A stretch of 20,869 nt of DNA, taken from assembly GCA_041628815.1 (NCBI GenBank), contig JBFKOL010000039.1:1-20869 (forward strand), given 5' to 3'. Position 1 is the stretch's first letter; every line of letters starts with the position of its first letter. Shown one piece after another: positions 1-8,394 of the stretch. The DNA comes from JBFKOL01 sp041628815. GTDB lineage: Bacteria > Bacteroidota > Bacteroidia > Chitinophagales > Saprospiraceae. The notes under the pieces were generated by a model, which worked only from the letters and a program-made list of their open reading frames with translations, was not told the origin of the DNA and ran no database searches. The position numbers and the translations under genes are program-made.

Positions 1-121
1 AAATGAAGTCCAATAGGCGCAATGTCTGTCAACTTCGCTCTAAAATAGGGTGAAGTAACAAATTTTGAATCCGGTCCAGGATCTTGTGACTTCATTGAAA
101 GTTGATTCCCTGGATTAATTG
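1..121 (+). other. Leader region upstream of gltB
   Basis: Non-coding as far as can be seen. One frame is open from position 3 to a TGA at 51-53; it could be the last 16 codons of a gene lying outside the window, but nothing supports that. The segment contains a perfect 9-base inverted repeat (2-10 and 88-96) and a 6-base inverted repeat (75-80 and 109-114) directly before the gltB start. A near match to the Bacteroidota -7 element (AAATTTTG, 60-67, one mismatch) has no partner -33 box, so no promoter is called. Confidence 0.4.
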
Positions 122-3100
122 ATGAATATGATCAATGACAACCAAAGAGGATTGTATGTTCCTCGGCTCGAAAAAGACGCTTGTGGTATAGGCTTAATAG
201 CCAACCTCGAAAAGCACTATTCTCATCAGCTCGTTTCTGATGCCCTGCAGATGCTCGAAAATATGGAGCATAGGGGAGCCTGTGGTTGTGACCCAGCATC
301 AGGGGATGGTGCGGGTATCATGATCCACATACCCCATGACTTCTTTCTTGAAGAGGTATTGGATTTTGAACTCCCGGCTTCTGGCACCTATGCCGTCGGC
401 AGTTTTTTCATGCCTAAGAATCGCGACTTTCACGAAATTTGGAAAATTACCAGGAGATGTGCCGATCAACTTCGCTTAAAGATTTTAGGCATACGGCCCG
501 TTCCTGTTGACAGTTCGATTCTGGGAGTGGCTTCTTCAGAGACAGAGCCCGACATATACCATGTTTTCATGACCGCCTTGGATGAAATGGATCAAAAGAC
601 CTTCGAAAGGCGGTTGTTGGTCATGCGTAAATACAACATTCACCAGGTCACTTCGCGTTTCCCTCAATACAAAGATGATTTTTACATAGCATCCCTATCC
701 TCGAGGACACTGATATACAAGGGTCAACTTACTTCCCGCCAGGTTAGGAAGTATTACCTCGATCTTCAAAACAGGAGGCTTACATCGGCAGTGGCCTTGG
801 TACATTCTCGATTTTCTACCAACACCGTTCCACGATGGAAGCTAGCGCAGCCCTTCAGGGTCATAGCTCACAATGGTGAGATCAATACGATTGAGGGTAA
901 TAAAAACTGGTGGAGGGCCAAGGAGAAAGACATCAAAAGTCAACATTTTTCTGCAGAAGAGCTTGAAATGCTTTTTCCCTTATTCAATCCTGACAACAGC
1001 GACTCTTCGATCTTTGACAATGTCCTTGAGTTTCTCGTTCACGACGGGAGAATCATTCCACACGCTCTCATGATGATGATACCCGAGGCATGGCAAAATG
1101 CCTCCTACATGCAGCAGTACAAAAAAGACTTTTACGAGTACCACGAGGCGTTGATGGAGCCATGGGATGGCCCTGCAAGTATGTGCTTCACAGATGGCAC
1201 ATTGATTGGTGGTACGCTGGATCGGAATGGATTGCGACCCTCTCGATATTGTCTTACGAAAGACAACCGTCTCATCCTTGCCTCCGAGACTGGTGTCCTC
1301 GAACTGGACCCTTCTATCATCCTTAAAAAAGGCCGACTGGAGCCCGGAAAAATACTCATAGCAGATCTGGATGAGAAGCGCGTCATTGGAGACGAAAAAT
1401 TAAAGAACATTATCTGCAAAAAATTACCGTATAGCTCATGGCTCAAAGAAAGCAAGCTTCATATAGACGACCTACCTGAAAAACAGGGTATTGTTGAAAC
1501 ACCCCAAACGCCACTTGTCAAAAGACAGACAGCACAGGGCTATACACTAGAAGACGAGGATCTAATCATACAAGGCATGGTTGAGGAGGCCAAAGAGCCG
1601 GTAGGATCTATGGGAGCGGACATACCCCTTGCTGTACTTTCTCGCTATGCACAGCATATTTCCAATTACTTCAGGCAGCAGTTTGCACAGGTTACCAATC
1701 CGCCTATCGACTCCTTGAGGGAAAAGGAATATATGACGCTAAAAACCATTCTCGGAAGCAGCACCAATATCCTTAACTCCAAAGAGAACACCGTCCGGTT
1801 CATCAGGATAGAGAGCCCGGTCTTAGATAGGAGGAATTTTTATAAGATAAGGCACATTGACCATGAATTTTACAAGTGCGCCGTCTTCGATTGCACGATG
1901 GATCAACAATATAAAGAAGGTGATCTCTCGCAGAGGCTGGACGAAATCTTTGCATCCATAGGAAATGCGGTATCTCGGGGTTACAACCTGATCGTATTGG
2001 ACAACACAGCTATAGATCATGGAAGATGCCCAATACCCTCTTTGATGGTCACCGGAGGAGCTCATCACTACCTCGTCAATCGTGGCCTGCGACAGAAGGC
2101 TTCCCTGATCATTCATGGTGGAGATGTTCTGGAGGTCCATCATTTTGCGACATTACTGGGTTATGGAGCTGACGCCATTTATCCATCTTTGGCTTATGAA
2201 ACGGTCTCTTCATTATTCCATCAGGAAAAGTTTGACGGCACCAAGGACGAAGAGGGATATTTGCAGACTTATCGGAAAGCCGTAGATAAGGGCTTGCTCA
2301 AAGTCATGTCCAAGCTGGGTATTTCAACGGTAGCATCCTATCGTGGTGCACAGACATTTGAGGCTTTAGGAATAGCCAACGAAGTAATAGAAAAGTGTTT
2401 CCGGGGCACCATATCAAGAATTTCGGGAATGAACTTTGACATGCTCGCGAAGGAGGCACTTATCAAACATCGGGTTGCTTTCCAGGATGATTTTCAAGAT
2501 CAACTGATAGATCTCGGTATTTACCAGTGGAAGAGAAGAGGCGAATACCACCTTTTCAACCCAACGACCATACACCTCTTGCAGCATTCCACGCGGACTA
2601 ATGATTACGATATATATAAAAAGTATACAGAGGCCATCAATAAGCAAGAAAATAAGGCTTGCACATTGAGGAGTCTATTTGAGTTTTCTTCACGCAGCCC
2701 AGTACCTCTTGAAGAAGTGGAGCCAGTAGAATCCATCATGAAAAGATTTGCAACAGGCGCAATGTCTTTTGGATCGATATCACACGAAGCCCATTCGACC
2801 CTTGCCAGGGCTATGAACCGCATCGGTGGCAAGAGCAACAGTGGAGAAGGCGGAGAAGATGAAAACCGTTACCCCAAGCGGTCTGATGGCGACTGGGAGC
2901 GTTCAGCAATCAAACAGGTGGCATCGGGTAGATTTGGAGTGACCATTAATTATCTTACCAATGCCGATGAACTCCAAATCAAGATGGCGCAGGGTGCTAA
3001 ACCTGGCGAAGGAGGTCAATTACCTGGACACAAGGTGAACGATTGGATAGCCCGTGTAAGACATTCAACACCAGGCGTGGGATTGATTTCACCTCCCCCT

Positions 3101-4630
3101 CACCATGACATCTATTCTATAGAAGATCTGGCGCAGCTGATCTTCGACCTCAAAAATGCCAACCGGGAAGCCAGAATAAGTGTGAAGCTCGTATCCAAAG
3201 CTGGTGTGGGCATCATCGCTTCAGGTGTAGCTAAAGGAAAGGCCGATCACATATTGATTGCGGGACATGATGGTGGAACAGGCGCATCACCTCTCAGCTC
3301 AATACGTCACGCCGGATTGCCGTGGGAACTCGGGTTAGCAGAAACACAACAAACCCTGATACAAAATAGGATACGCGACAGGGTCGTATTACAGGCTGAT
3401 GGTCAGATCCGGACAGGAAGAGATATGGCCATAGCCACCATGCTGGGGGCAGAGGAATGGGGTATTGCCACGGCAGCCCTCGTGGTGGAGGGCTGTATCC
3501 TGATGCGCAAATGTCATTTGAACACCTGTCCCGTGGGAATAGCCACGCAGGACGAAGAACTCAGAAAGAAATTCAATGGCAAGGTGGACCACGTGGTAAA
3601 TTTTTTCCATTTTCTGGCAAACGACCTTCGAGAAATCATGGCCGAACTGGGTTTCAGAACGGTTAACGAAATGGTTGGCCGCAGTGACATTCTAAGAATC
3701 AAAAAGGATCACAAACATTGGAAAGTGGCCAGTCTTGATCTATCACCGGTCCTCTACCGTGGTCCAATGGCAGACAAAGTAGACAATTACAATAGCTCAG
3801 CACAGGATCATGAAATTGACCAGGTGTTGGATATGAAGCTCATTTCATATGCCCGTCTTGCCCTCGAGGAAAAGAAGCAAATCAACAGTGTTTTTTCGGT
3901 TTTATCGACCGACAGGGCCGTTGGTACCATGCTCTCAAATGAAGTTGCCAAAAAATATGGCAGTGCAGCATTGCCACATGATTCCATATCCTTCCGCTTC
4001 AGAGGCTCTGCGGGTCAAAGTTTTGGTGCTTTTCTCGCTAAAGGACTCACCTTCACACTGGAAGGAGATAGCAACGACTATTTTGGCAAAGGGCTAAGTG
4101 GCGGAAAATTGATCATCATACCGGACAGGAATACAACGTTTCAACCCGAAAAAAACATCATCATCGGAAATGTGGCGTTGTATGGTGCTACATCAGGTGA
4201 AGCCTATGTGAAAGGTGTCGCAGGAGAGCGATTTTGTGTGAGAAACAGCGGTGCAAGTGCCGTCGTAGAAGGGTTAGGGGCCCATGGCTGTGAATACATG
4301 ACAGGAGGCATGGTGGTCGTACTCGGCGATATTGGTAGAAATTTCGGGGCAGGTATGAGCGGAGGAATAGCCTATTTGTTCGATCCTTCTCGCGAAAAAG
4401 CCAACTTCATCAACAAATCTATGGTGCTGATTGAAGCTCCTGGAGACTCCGACATTGAAAACATTCGATTACTTATTAGGAATCACTTTAAATATACGAG
4501 CAGTATGCGTGCCCTTCATATCCTGAACAATTGGAAAGAAAAGCAGCATCATTTTATTAAAATCATGCCGGTGGAATACAAAAGAGTGCTTGAACTCAAG
4601 GCAAAAACTGCCGTATTCACCACTTCTTAA
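122..4630 (+). CDS. gltB: Glutamate synthase (GOGAT), large subunit
   Basis: Cytoplasmic large subunit of glutamate synthase. It hydrolyses glutamine and transfers the ammonia to 2-oxoglutarate, giving glutamate with electrons delivered by GltD. The order seen is a class-II glutamine amidotransferase domain whose nucleophile is expected at Cys21 (DACGIGLIANLE, after a short propeptide), a central domain, the FMN-binding synthase domain (GEGGEDENRYP, then AGHDGGTGASPLSS), a CX5CX4C cluster motif at residues 1125, 1131 and 1136 (3Fe-4S ligands in this family), and the C-terminal glycine-rich GXGXG beta-helix. Its 1502 residues are normal for the family. The open frame reaches a TTG at 119, but ATG at 122 is more likely and ATG at 128 is also possible. 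gltD starts 7 bases after the stop, so the two form an operon. No frameshift or missing key residue was seen. Confidence 0.97.
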   Translation: MNMINDNQRGLYVPRLEKDACGIGLIANLEKHYSHQLVSDALQMLENMEHRGACGCDPASGDGAGIMIHIPHDFFLEEVLDFELPASGTYAVGSFFMPKNRDFHEIWKITRRCADQLRLKILGIRPVPVDSSILGVASSETEPDIYHVFMTALDEMDQKTFERRLLVMRKYNIHQVTSRFPQYKDDFYIASLSSRTLIYKGQLTSRQVRKYYLDLQNRRLTSAVALVHSRFSTNTVPRWKLAQPFRVIAHNGEINTIEGNKNWWRAKEKDIKSQHFSAEELEMLFPLFNPDNSDSSIFDNVLEFLVHDGRIIPHALMMMIPEAWQNASYMQQYKKDFYEYHEALMEPWDGPASMCFTDGTLIGGTLDRNGLRPSRYCLTKDNRLILASETGVLELDPSIILKKGRLEPGKILIADLDEKRVIGDEKLKNIICKKLPYSSWLKESKLHIDDLPEKQGIVETPQTPLVKRQTAQGYTLEDEDLIIQGMVEEAKEPVGSMGADIPLAVLSRYAQHISNYFRQQFAQVTNPPIDSLREKEYMTLKTILGSSTNILNSKENTVRFIRIESPVLDRRNFYKIRHIDHEFYKCAVFDCTMDQQYKEGDLSQRLDEIFASIGNAVSRGYNLIVLDNTAIDHGRCPIPSLMVTGGAHHYLVNRGLRQKASLIIHGGDVLEVHHFATLLGYGADAIYPSLAYETVSSLFHQEKFDGTKDEEGYLQTYRKAVDKGLLKVMSKLGISTVASYRGAQTFEALGIANEVIEKCFRGTISRISGMNFDMLAKEALIKHRVAFQDDFQDQLIDLGIYQWKRRGEYHLFNPTTIHLLQHSTRTNDYDIYKKYTEAINKQENKACTLRSLFEFSSRSPVPLEEVEPVESIMKRFATGAMSFGSISHEAHSTLARAMNRIGGKSNSGEGGEDENRYPKRSDGDWERSAIKQVASGRFGVTINYLTNADELQIKMAQGAKPGEGGQLPGHKVNDWIARVRHSTPGVGLISPPPHHDIYSIEDLAQLIFDLKNANREARISVKLVSKAGVGIIASGVAKGKADHILIAGHDGGTGASPLSSIRHAGLPWELGLAETQQTLIQNRIRDRVVLQADGQIRTGRDMAIATMLGAEEWGIATAALVVEGCILMRKCHLNTCPVGIATQDEELRKKFNGKVDHVVNFFHFLANDLREIMAELGFRTVNEMVGRSDILRIKKDHKHWKVASLDLSPVLYRGPMADKVDNYNSSAQDHEIDQVLDMKLISYARLALEEKKQINSVFSVLSTDRAVGTMLSNEVAKKYGSAALPHDSISFRFRGSAGQSFGAFLAKGLTFTLEGDSNDYFGKGLSGGKLIIIPDRNTTFQPEKNIIIGNVALYGATSGEAYVKGVAGERFCVRNSGASAVVEGLGAHGCEYMTGGMVVVLGDIGRNFGAGMSGGIAYLFDPSREKANFINKSMVLIEAPGDSDIENIRLLIRNHFKYTSSMRALHILNNWKEKQHHFIKIMPVEYKRVLELKAKTAVFTTS

Positions 4631-4637
4631 AACGATC

Positions 4638-6107
4638 ATGGGAGATATTAAAGGATTCATAAAATTCAAACGTCACTTACCCGAGAAAAGGCCCGTCCAG
4701 GAAAGAGTCAATGACTACAGGGAAATTTACACAACATTTTCTGAGGCTGAAATCAATCATCAAGCCGCAAGATGTATGGACTGCGGCATACCCTTCTGCC
4801 ACAGTGGATGTCCACTGGGCAATATCATCCCCGATTTCAATCATGCCGTCTATCAGAAAGACTGGCTTCGGGCCTATGAAATTCTCAGTAGTACGAACAA
4901 CTTCCCGGAATTTACAGGTAGGATTTGTCCGGCCCCTTGTGAAAAGGCCTGTGTTCTTGGTATCAACAATGATCCAGTGACCATTGAATACATTGAACAG
5001 CGAATCGCTGAAGAGGCATTTGACAATGGATGGGTAAAGCCCGTAGTGCCGTCTAAAAGATCCGGTAAAAAGGTAGCTGTCATAGGTTCTGGTCCCGCGG
5101 GATTGGCCGCGGCAGATCAGCTTAACAGGGCTGGACATGAAGTGACGGTTTTTGAACGCAATGATAAGGCCGGCGGGTTGCTACAATACGGGATTCCCGA
5201 TTTCAAATTGGAAAAATGGGTAGTGCAGAGACGTTTGGATATAATGAAAGAGTCGGGTATACAGTTCCTGACAAATACCAATGCCGGCATCGACGTCACT
5301 GCTGAAGAATTAATGGAAGCATATGATGCCATCTTATTATGTGGTGGAAGTACAGTGCCCCGTGATCTGCCCATCCCTGGCAGACAGCTCAACGGCATTC
5401 ATTTTGCGATGCAATACCTCGAACAAAAGAACCGACAGGTAGCTGGACAGACAGAGTTCAATCATGAGGTGGTTTCTGCCAAAGACAAAAATGTCGTCGT
5501 CATTGGTGGAGGAGATACAGGCTCTGATTGCGTAGGTACCTCCAATAGGGAAAACGCCAGTACTGTCACTCAGATCGAATTGTTGTCGCGACCGCCGGAT
5601 GAACGCCATGCAACGACCCCTTGGCCTCTCTGGCCTATGCAACTGACAACCTCCACTTCTCATGAAGAGGGATGTGAAAGAAAGTGGTCCATATTGACAA
5701 AGGAATTCATAGGTGATGGTACCGGTCACATAAAAGCGCTTAAGGTTGTCAATATTGAATGGATCTATGATGATGATCTAGGAAAATCGAGAATCCGAGA
5801 AATTGAAGGTAGCGAGCGTTTGATTCCCTGCGACCTGGCGCTTCTGGCTGTGGGCTTTCTACACCCACAAAAAGAAGGACTGCTCAATCAACTCGGCATA
5901 GAATTAGATGGAAGGGGTAACGTAAAGACAGAAGACTATCAAACATCCTTAGAGAAGGTGTTTGCTGCAGGTGACATGCGCAGGGGCCAATCACTGGTCG
6001 TATGGGCAATATCAGAAGGCCGTGAAGCGGCTATCGCCATTGACCGCTTTCTTTCAGGAGGAATCTCAGTGCTGAATTCAAAATCCTATTCGAAACTTTT
6101 AGTATAA
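4638..6107 (+). CDS. gltD: Glutamate synthase (GOGAT), small subunit
   Basis: Small subunit of glutamate synthase; it takes electrons from NAD(P)H through FAD and 4Fe-4S clusters and passes them to GltB. The N-terminal cluster domain shows Cys46, Cys49, Cys54 and Cys58 (CMDCGIPFCHSGC) and a second set at Cys97, Cys101 and Cys105 (ICPAPCEKAC). Two dinucleotide-binding folds follow: GSGPAGLAAA at about 150-159 for FAD and IGGGDTGSDC at about 289-298 for NAD(P)H. A C-terminal AAGDMRRGQSLVV motif also contacts FAD in this family. The open frame extends 16 codons upstream into gltB, but the ATG at 4638, 7 bases after the gltB stop, gives the canonical N-terminus MGDIKGFIKF and 489 residues. It is co-transcribed with gltB. 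Confidence 0.97.
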   Translation: MGDIKGFIKFKRHLPEKRPVQERVNDYREIYTTFSEAEINHQAARCMDCGIPFCHSGCPLGNIIPDFNHAVYQKDWLRAYEILSSTNNFPEFTGRICPAPCEKACVLGINNDPVTIEYIEQRIAEEAFDNGWVKPVVPSKRSGKKVAVIGSGPAGLAAADQLNRAGHEVTVFERNDKAGGLLQYGIPDFKLEKWVVQRRLDIMKESGIQFLTNTNAGIDVTAEELMEAYDAILLCGGSTVPRDLPIPGRQLNGIHFAMQYLEQKNRQVAGQTEFNHEVVSAKDKNVVVIGGGDTGSDCVGTSNRENASTVTQIELLSRPPDERHATTPWPLWPMQLTTSTSHEEGCERKWSILTKEFIGDGTGHIKALKVVNIEWIYDDDLGKSRIREIEGSERLIPCDLALLAVGFLHPQKEGLLNQLGIELDGRGNVKTEDYQTSLEKVFAAGDMRRGQSLVVWAISEGREAAIAIDRFLSGGISVLNSKSYSKLLV

Positions 6108-6126
6108 TTGAAACAGTTATTTCAAT
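6107..6126 (+). repeat. Short hairpin between gltD and frr
   Basis: Perfect 7-base inverted repeat, ATTGAAA and TTTCAAT, with a 6-base loop (cagtta). It begins on the last base of the gltD stop codon. It is AT-rich and has no T tract on the plus-strand transcript, so it is not a convincing intrinsic terminator. It may be an RNA stability or processing element between gltBD and frr, or chance. Confidence 0.35.
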
Positions 6127-6141
6127 AAAAAATACATTCGA

Positions 6142-6705
6142 ATGGAAGAAACCATTGAATCCACGATATCAAAAGGTAAAATGGCGTATGATCAAGCCAT
6201 CGATCACCTGCGACACGAACTGATCAAAATACGAGCTGGCAAAGCCTCCCCTGCAATGCTTGATGGTATTTTGGTAGTATACTACGGAAACCCCACCCCC
6301 CTCAACCAGGTCGCCAACGTATCTACGCCCGATTCGCGAACGCTTTCCATACAACCATGGGAAAAATCGATGCTCGGACCAATTGAACAGGCCATATTTG
6401 CTGCCAACCTTGGCCTGACACCAATGAATGATGGTGAATTTGTGCGAATCACCATTCCCCCACTTACGGAGGAAAGAAGAATAATACTTGTGAAACAAGC
6501 AAAAGCACTTTCCGAAGAAGCTAAAATCAGCCTCCGGAATTCTCGTCATAAGATGATTGACTTTATCAAAAAAGAGGTCAAAGATGGTTATCCGGAAGAT
6601 GCGGGCAAAAGACGCGAGCACGAAGTGGATGAAATGACGAAAGATTATTATAAAAAGGTGGAAAATCTCCTGGAAGCAAAGGAAAAAGACATCATGAAAG
6701 TCTGA
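6142..6705 (+). CDS. frr: Ribosome recycling factor
   Basis: Ribosome recycling factor, which with EF-G splits the post-termination ribosome so that subunits can be reused. The 187-residue length is typical. Diagnostic motifs are visible: IRAGKASPAML at about 30-40, TPDSRTLSIQPWEKS in the middle, GLTPMNDGEFVRITIPPLTEERR, then the long C-terminal helix with SLRNSRHKM. It follows gltD by 34 bases and may share its transcript. In many bacteria frr sits directly after pyrH; pyrH is absent here, so its linkage to gltBD is a local arrangement. The start ATG at 6142 follows an A-rich leader without a clear Shine-Dalgarno sequence. Confidence 0.96.
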   Translation: MEETIESTISKGKMAYDQAIDHLRHELIKIRAGKASPAMLDGILVVYYGNPTPLNQVANVSTPDSRTLSIQPWEKSMLGPIEQAIFAANLGLTPMNDGEFVRITIPPLTEERRIILVKQAKALSEEAKISLRNSRHKMIDFIKKEVKDGYPEDAGKRREHEVDEMTKDYYKKVENLLEAKEKDIMKV

Positions 6706-6743
6706 TCGTCCTCAAAACATGGTCTCCTCCTTGCCAGTCGGAA

Positions 6744-7523
6744 TTAGGATGTTAGAGATGATCCTATGACGGCATGATCAAAATACTTCAACTCCAGCTT
6801 GCCACCTTCCACAACAGCATAGCTGAAGTGATGGGTCCAGTCACCTAAATTGACGTAACGCGTCTTTTGATTGGACAACAACCTTTCACATGGCCTGTGA
6901 CGGTGTCCCATAATGAAATAATCAATGGCTGGATTTTCTTTTATCATTGATTCGCAGAATAACACTTGTTCGTCCTCTTTGAGAGGAATGAGGGCAGAAT
7001 CTTTCTGGTGTTTTCGGCTTTTCCGGCTGCAAAATTTCATCAATGGGATGCCAATTCCCGGATGCAGCAATGAATAAAGTCGACGGCAAAGCGGATTCTT
7101 CATAATATAATCCAAAACCTTATCAGCGAATTGACCTTCAGTTAATCCATCACCATGTGCAATAAAAAACGTACAGTCCTGCAGACGGATAATTTCGGGG
7201 CCCCCATAAACGCACATGCCGACATCCTTTTCAAAATAGTCTCTTACCCATCTGTCGTGATTGCCAGCGAAGAAGTGTACAGTTGTGCCCCCGTCCACAA
7301 GCGAAGCCAGTTGATTGAATAGTCGAAAGTATCCCTTGGGTACAACATACTTGTATTCAAACCAATAATCGAAAACATCACCGACAAGGAACAAATGGTT
7401 TGCATCTCTTTTTATCTGTTCGATCCAGTGGATCACCATATTTTCCCTCTGAATGGAAGAAAACCCAGTGTCGATGCCCAGATGAAAATCAGAAGCAAAA
7501 TATATTTTAGACTTTTGATACAA
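6744..7523 (-). CDS. lpxH: UDP-2,3-diacylglucosamine diphosphatase, LpxH type
   Basis: Calcineurin-like metallophosphoesterase of the LpxH family. In lipid A synthesis this enzyme hydrolyses UDP-2,3-diacylglucosamine to lipid X and UMP at the cytoplasmic face of the inner membrane. The metal-binding motifs are complete and in order: Asp12-x-His14, GDVFD at 48-52, GNHDRW at 87-92, AHGDG at 122-126 and GHRH at 206-209. A basic helix-rich insertion (about 130-175) resembles the LpxH lid. The only reasonable start is a TTG at 7523: the next in-frame ATG is codon 29, which would remove Asp12 and His14, and no in-frame ATG lies between 7523 and an upstream stop. It is divergent from the SDR gene across 64 bases. 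LpxH is the likeliest member; a related UDP-sugar diphosphatase cannot be excluded. Confidence 0.88.
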   Translation of the reverse strand: MYQKSKIYFASDFHLGIDTGFSSIQRENMVIHWIEQIKRDANHLFLVGDVFDYWFEYKYVVPKGYFRLFNQLASLVDGGTTVHFFAGNHDRWVRDYFEKDVGMCVYGGPEIIRLQDCTFFIAHGDGLTEGQFADKVLDYIMKNPLCRRLYSLLHPGIGIPLMKFCSRKSRKHQKDSALIPLKEDEQVLFCESMIKENPAIDYFIMGHRHRPCERLLSNQKTRYVNLGDWTHHFSYAVVEGGKLELKYFDHAVIGSSLTS

Positions 7524-7587
7524 GGTGCTGATGGATTGATTTGCAAAATAAATACTTTACGCACCTAAAACGGATAAACAAAATAAA

Positions 7588-8379
7588 ATGGATCTTAACT
7601 TATTTGGCAAATACGCCCTTGTATGTGGAAGTTCTAAAGGCATAGGAAAGGCTTCTGCCATTCAACTGGCAGCACTCGGAGCCAATGTGACACTCGTTTC
7701 GCGAAGTCCTGAAAAAATGTCCAAGGTGATCAGTGAAATGCAGATGGATATAGGAAAAGGCCAAGATCACGATTTTTTAGTGGCCGACTTTTCGGACAGT
7801 GAAGATCTTAAGAAAAAAGTTCATGGCTTAATAAGTAACAGACCCTACCATATACTTGTAAACAATACAGGGGGGCCTCCTGGTGGACCCATCAATGAAG
7901 CCAAACCAGAGGAGTTCTCGGCAGCATTTCACAATCACCTGATCTGCAATCACATCCTCAGTACCCTGCTAATCCCCGGTATGAAAAAAGAAGGGTACGG
8001 AAGGATCATCAACATCATTTCCACCTCAGTAAAAACACCCCTTGAAGGACTCGGGGTGTCCAACACCATCCGCGGTGCTGTCGCTAACTGGTCAAAGACC
8101 CTGAGCAATGAAGTTGCACAGTACAATATAACTGTAAACAATGTCCTACCCGGATTCACCAAAACTGAAAGATTGGACGAACTTTTCGGGGCTAAGGCCA
8201 AATCCCTTGGCATAACAATGAATGAAATGATGAAGAGGCTTCAGAAAACAACCCCGGTAAGAAGAATGGCCGATCCACTCGAGGTAGGTGCCGCCGTTGC
8301 TTTCCTGGCCTCGCCCGCTGCGTCTTATATCAACGGAATCAACCTGCCGGTCGATGGTGGCAGAACACCCAGCTTGTAA
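7588..8379 (+). CDS. SDR-fold protein with altered catalytic residues
   Basis: 263-residue protein of the short-chain dehydrogenase/reductase fold, similar overall to 3-oxoacyl-ACP reductases. The nucleotide-binding loop is intact (GSSKGIG, 14-20) and there is an acidic residue at Asp67 (ADFSD). The NNAG motif is NNTGGPPGG (92-100). The catalytic serine position is Ser145. Thirteen residues later, where classical enzymes have the Tyr of YxxxK, there is Ser158 (SNTIR), and the Lys position is Arg162. Thus the proton-donor Tyr and the cofactor-binding Lys both appear to be replaced. This recalls a known divergent 'BKR-like' SDR subgroup without the usual tetrad. Its substrate, and whether it is an oxidoreductase at all, cannot be told. 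The C-terminus (INGINLPVDGG) is normal. It should not be named fabG. Confidence 0.85.
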   Translation: MDLNLFGKYALVCGSSKGIGKASAIQLAALGANVTLVSRSPEKMSKVISEMQMDIGKGQDHDFLVADFSDSEDLKKKVHGLISNRPYHILVNNTGGPPGGPINEAKPEEFSAAFHNHLICNHILSTLLIPGMKKEGYGRIINIISTSVKTPLEGLGVSNTIRGAVANWSKTLSNEVAQYNITVNNVLPGFTKTERLDELFGAKAKSLGITMNEMMKRLQKTTPVRRMADPLEVGAAVAFLASPAASYINGINLPVDGGRTPSL

Positions 8380-8394
8380 AGAGAAAACATCTTG

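Noticed and set aside
3..53. 16-codon frame starting ATG at position 3
   Set aside because: Too short, and may be the tail of a gene outside the window; no evidence for a small protein.
60..67. AAATTTTG as a gltB -7 promoter element
   Set aside because: One mismatch in the important first base and no -33 box at 19-21 bases; too weak to list as a promoter.
4677..5138. Open frame of 153 codons on the minus strand opposite gltD
   Set aside because: Antisense to the conserved Fe-S and FAD segments of gltD; no start signal or domain.
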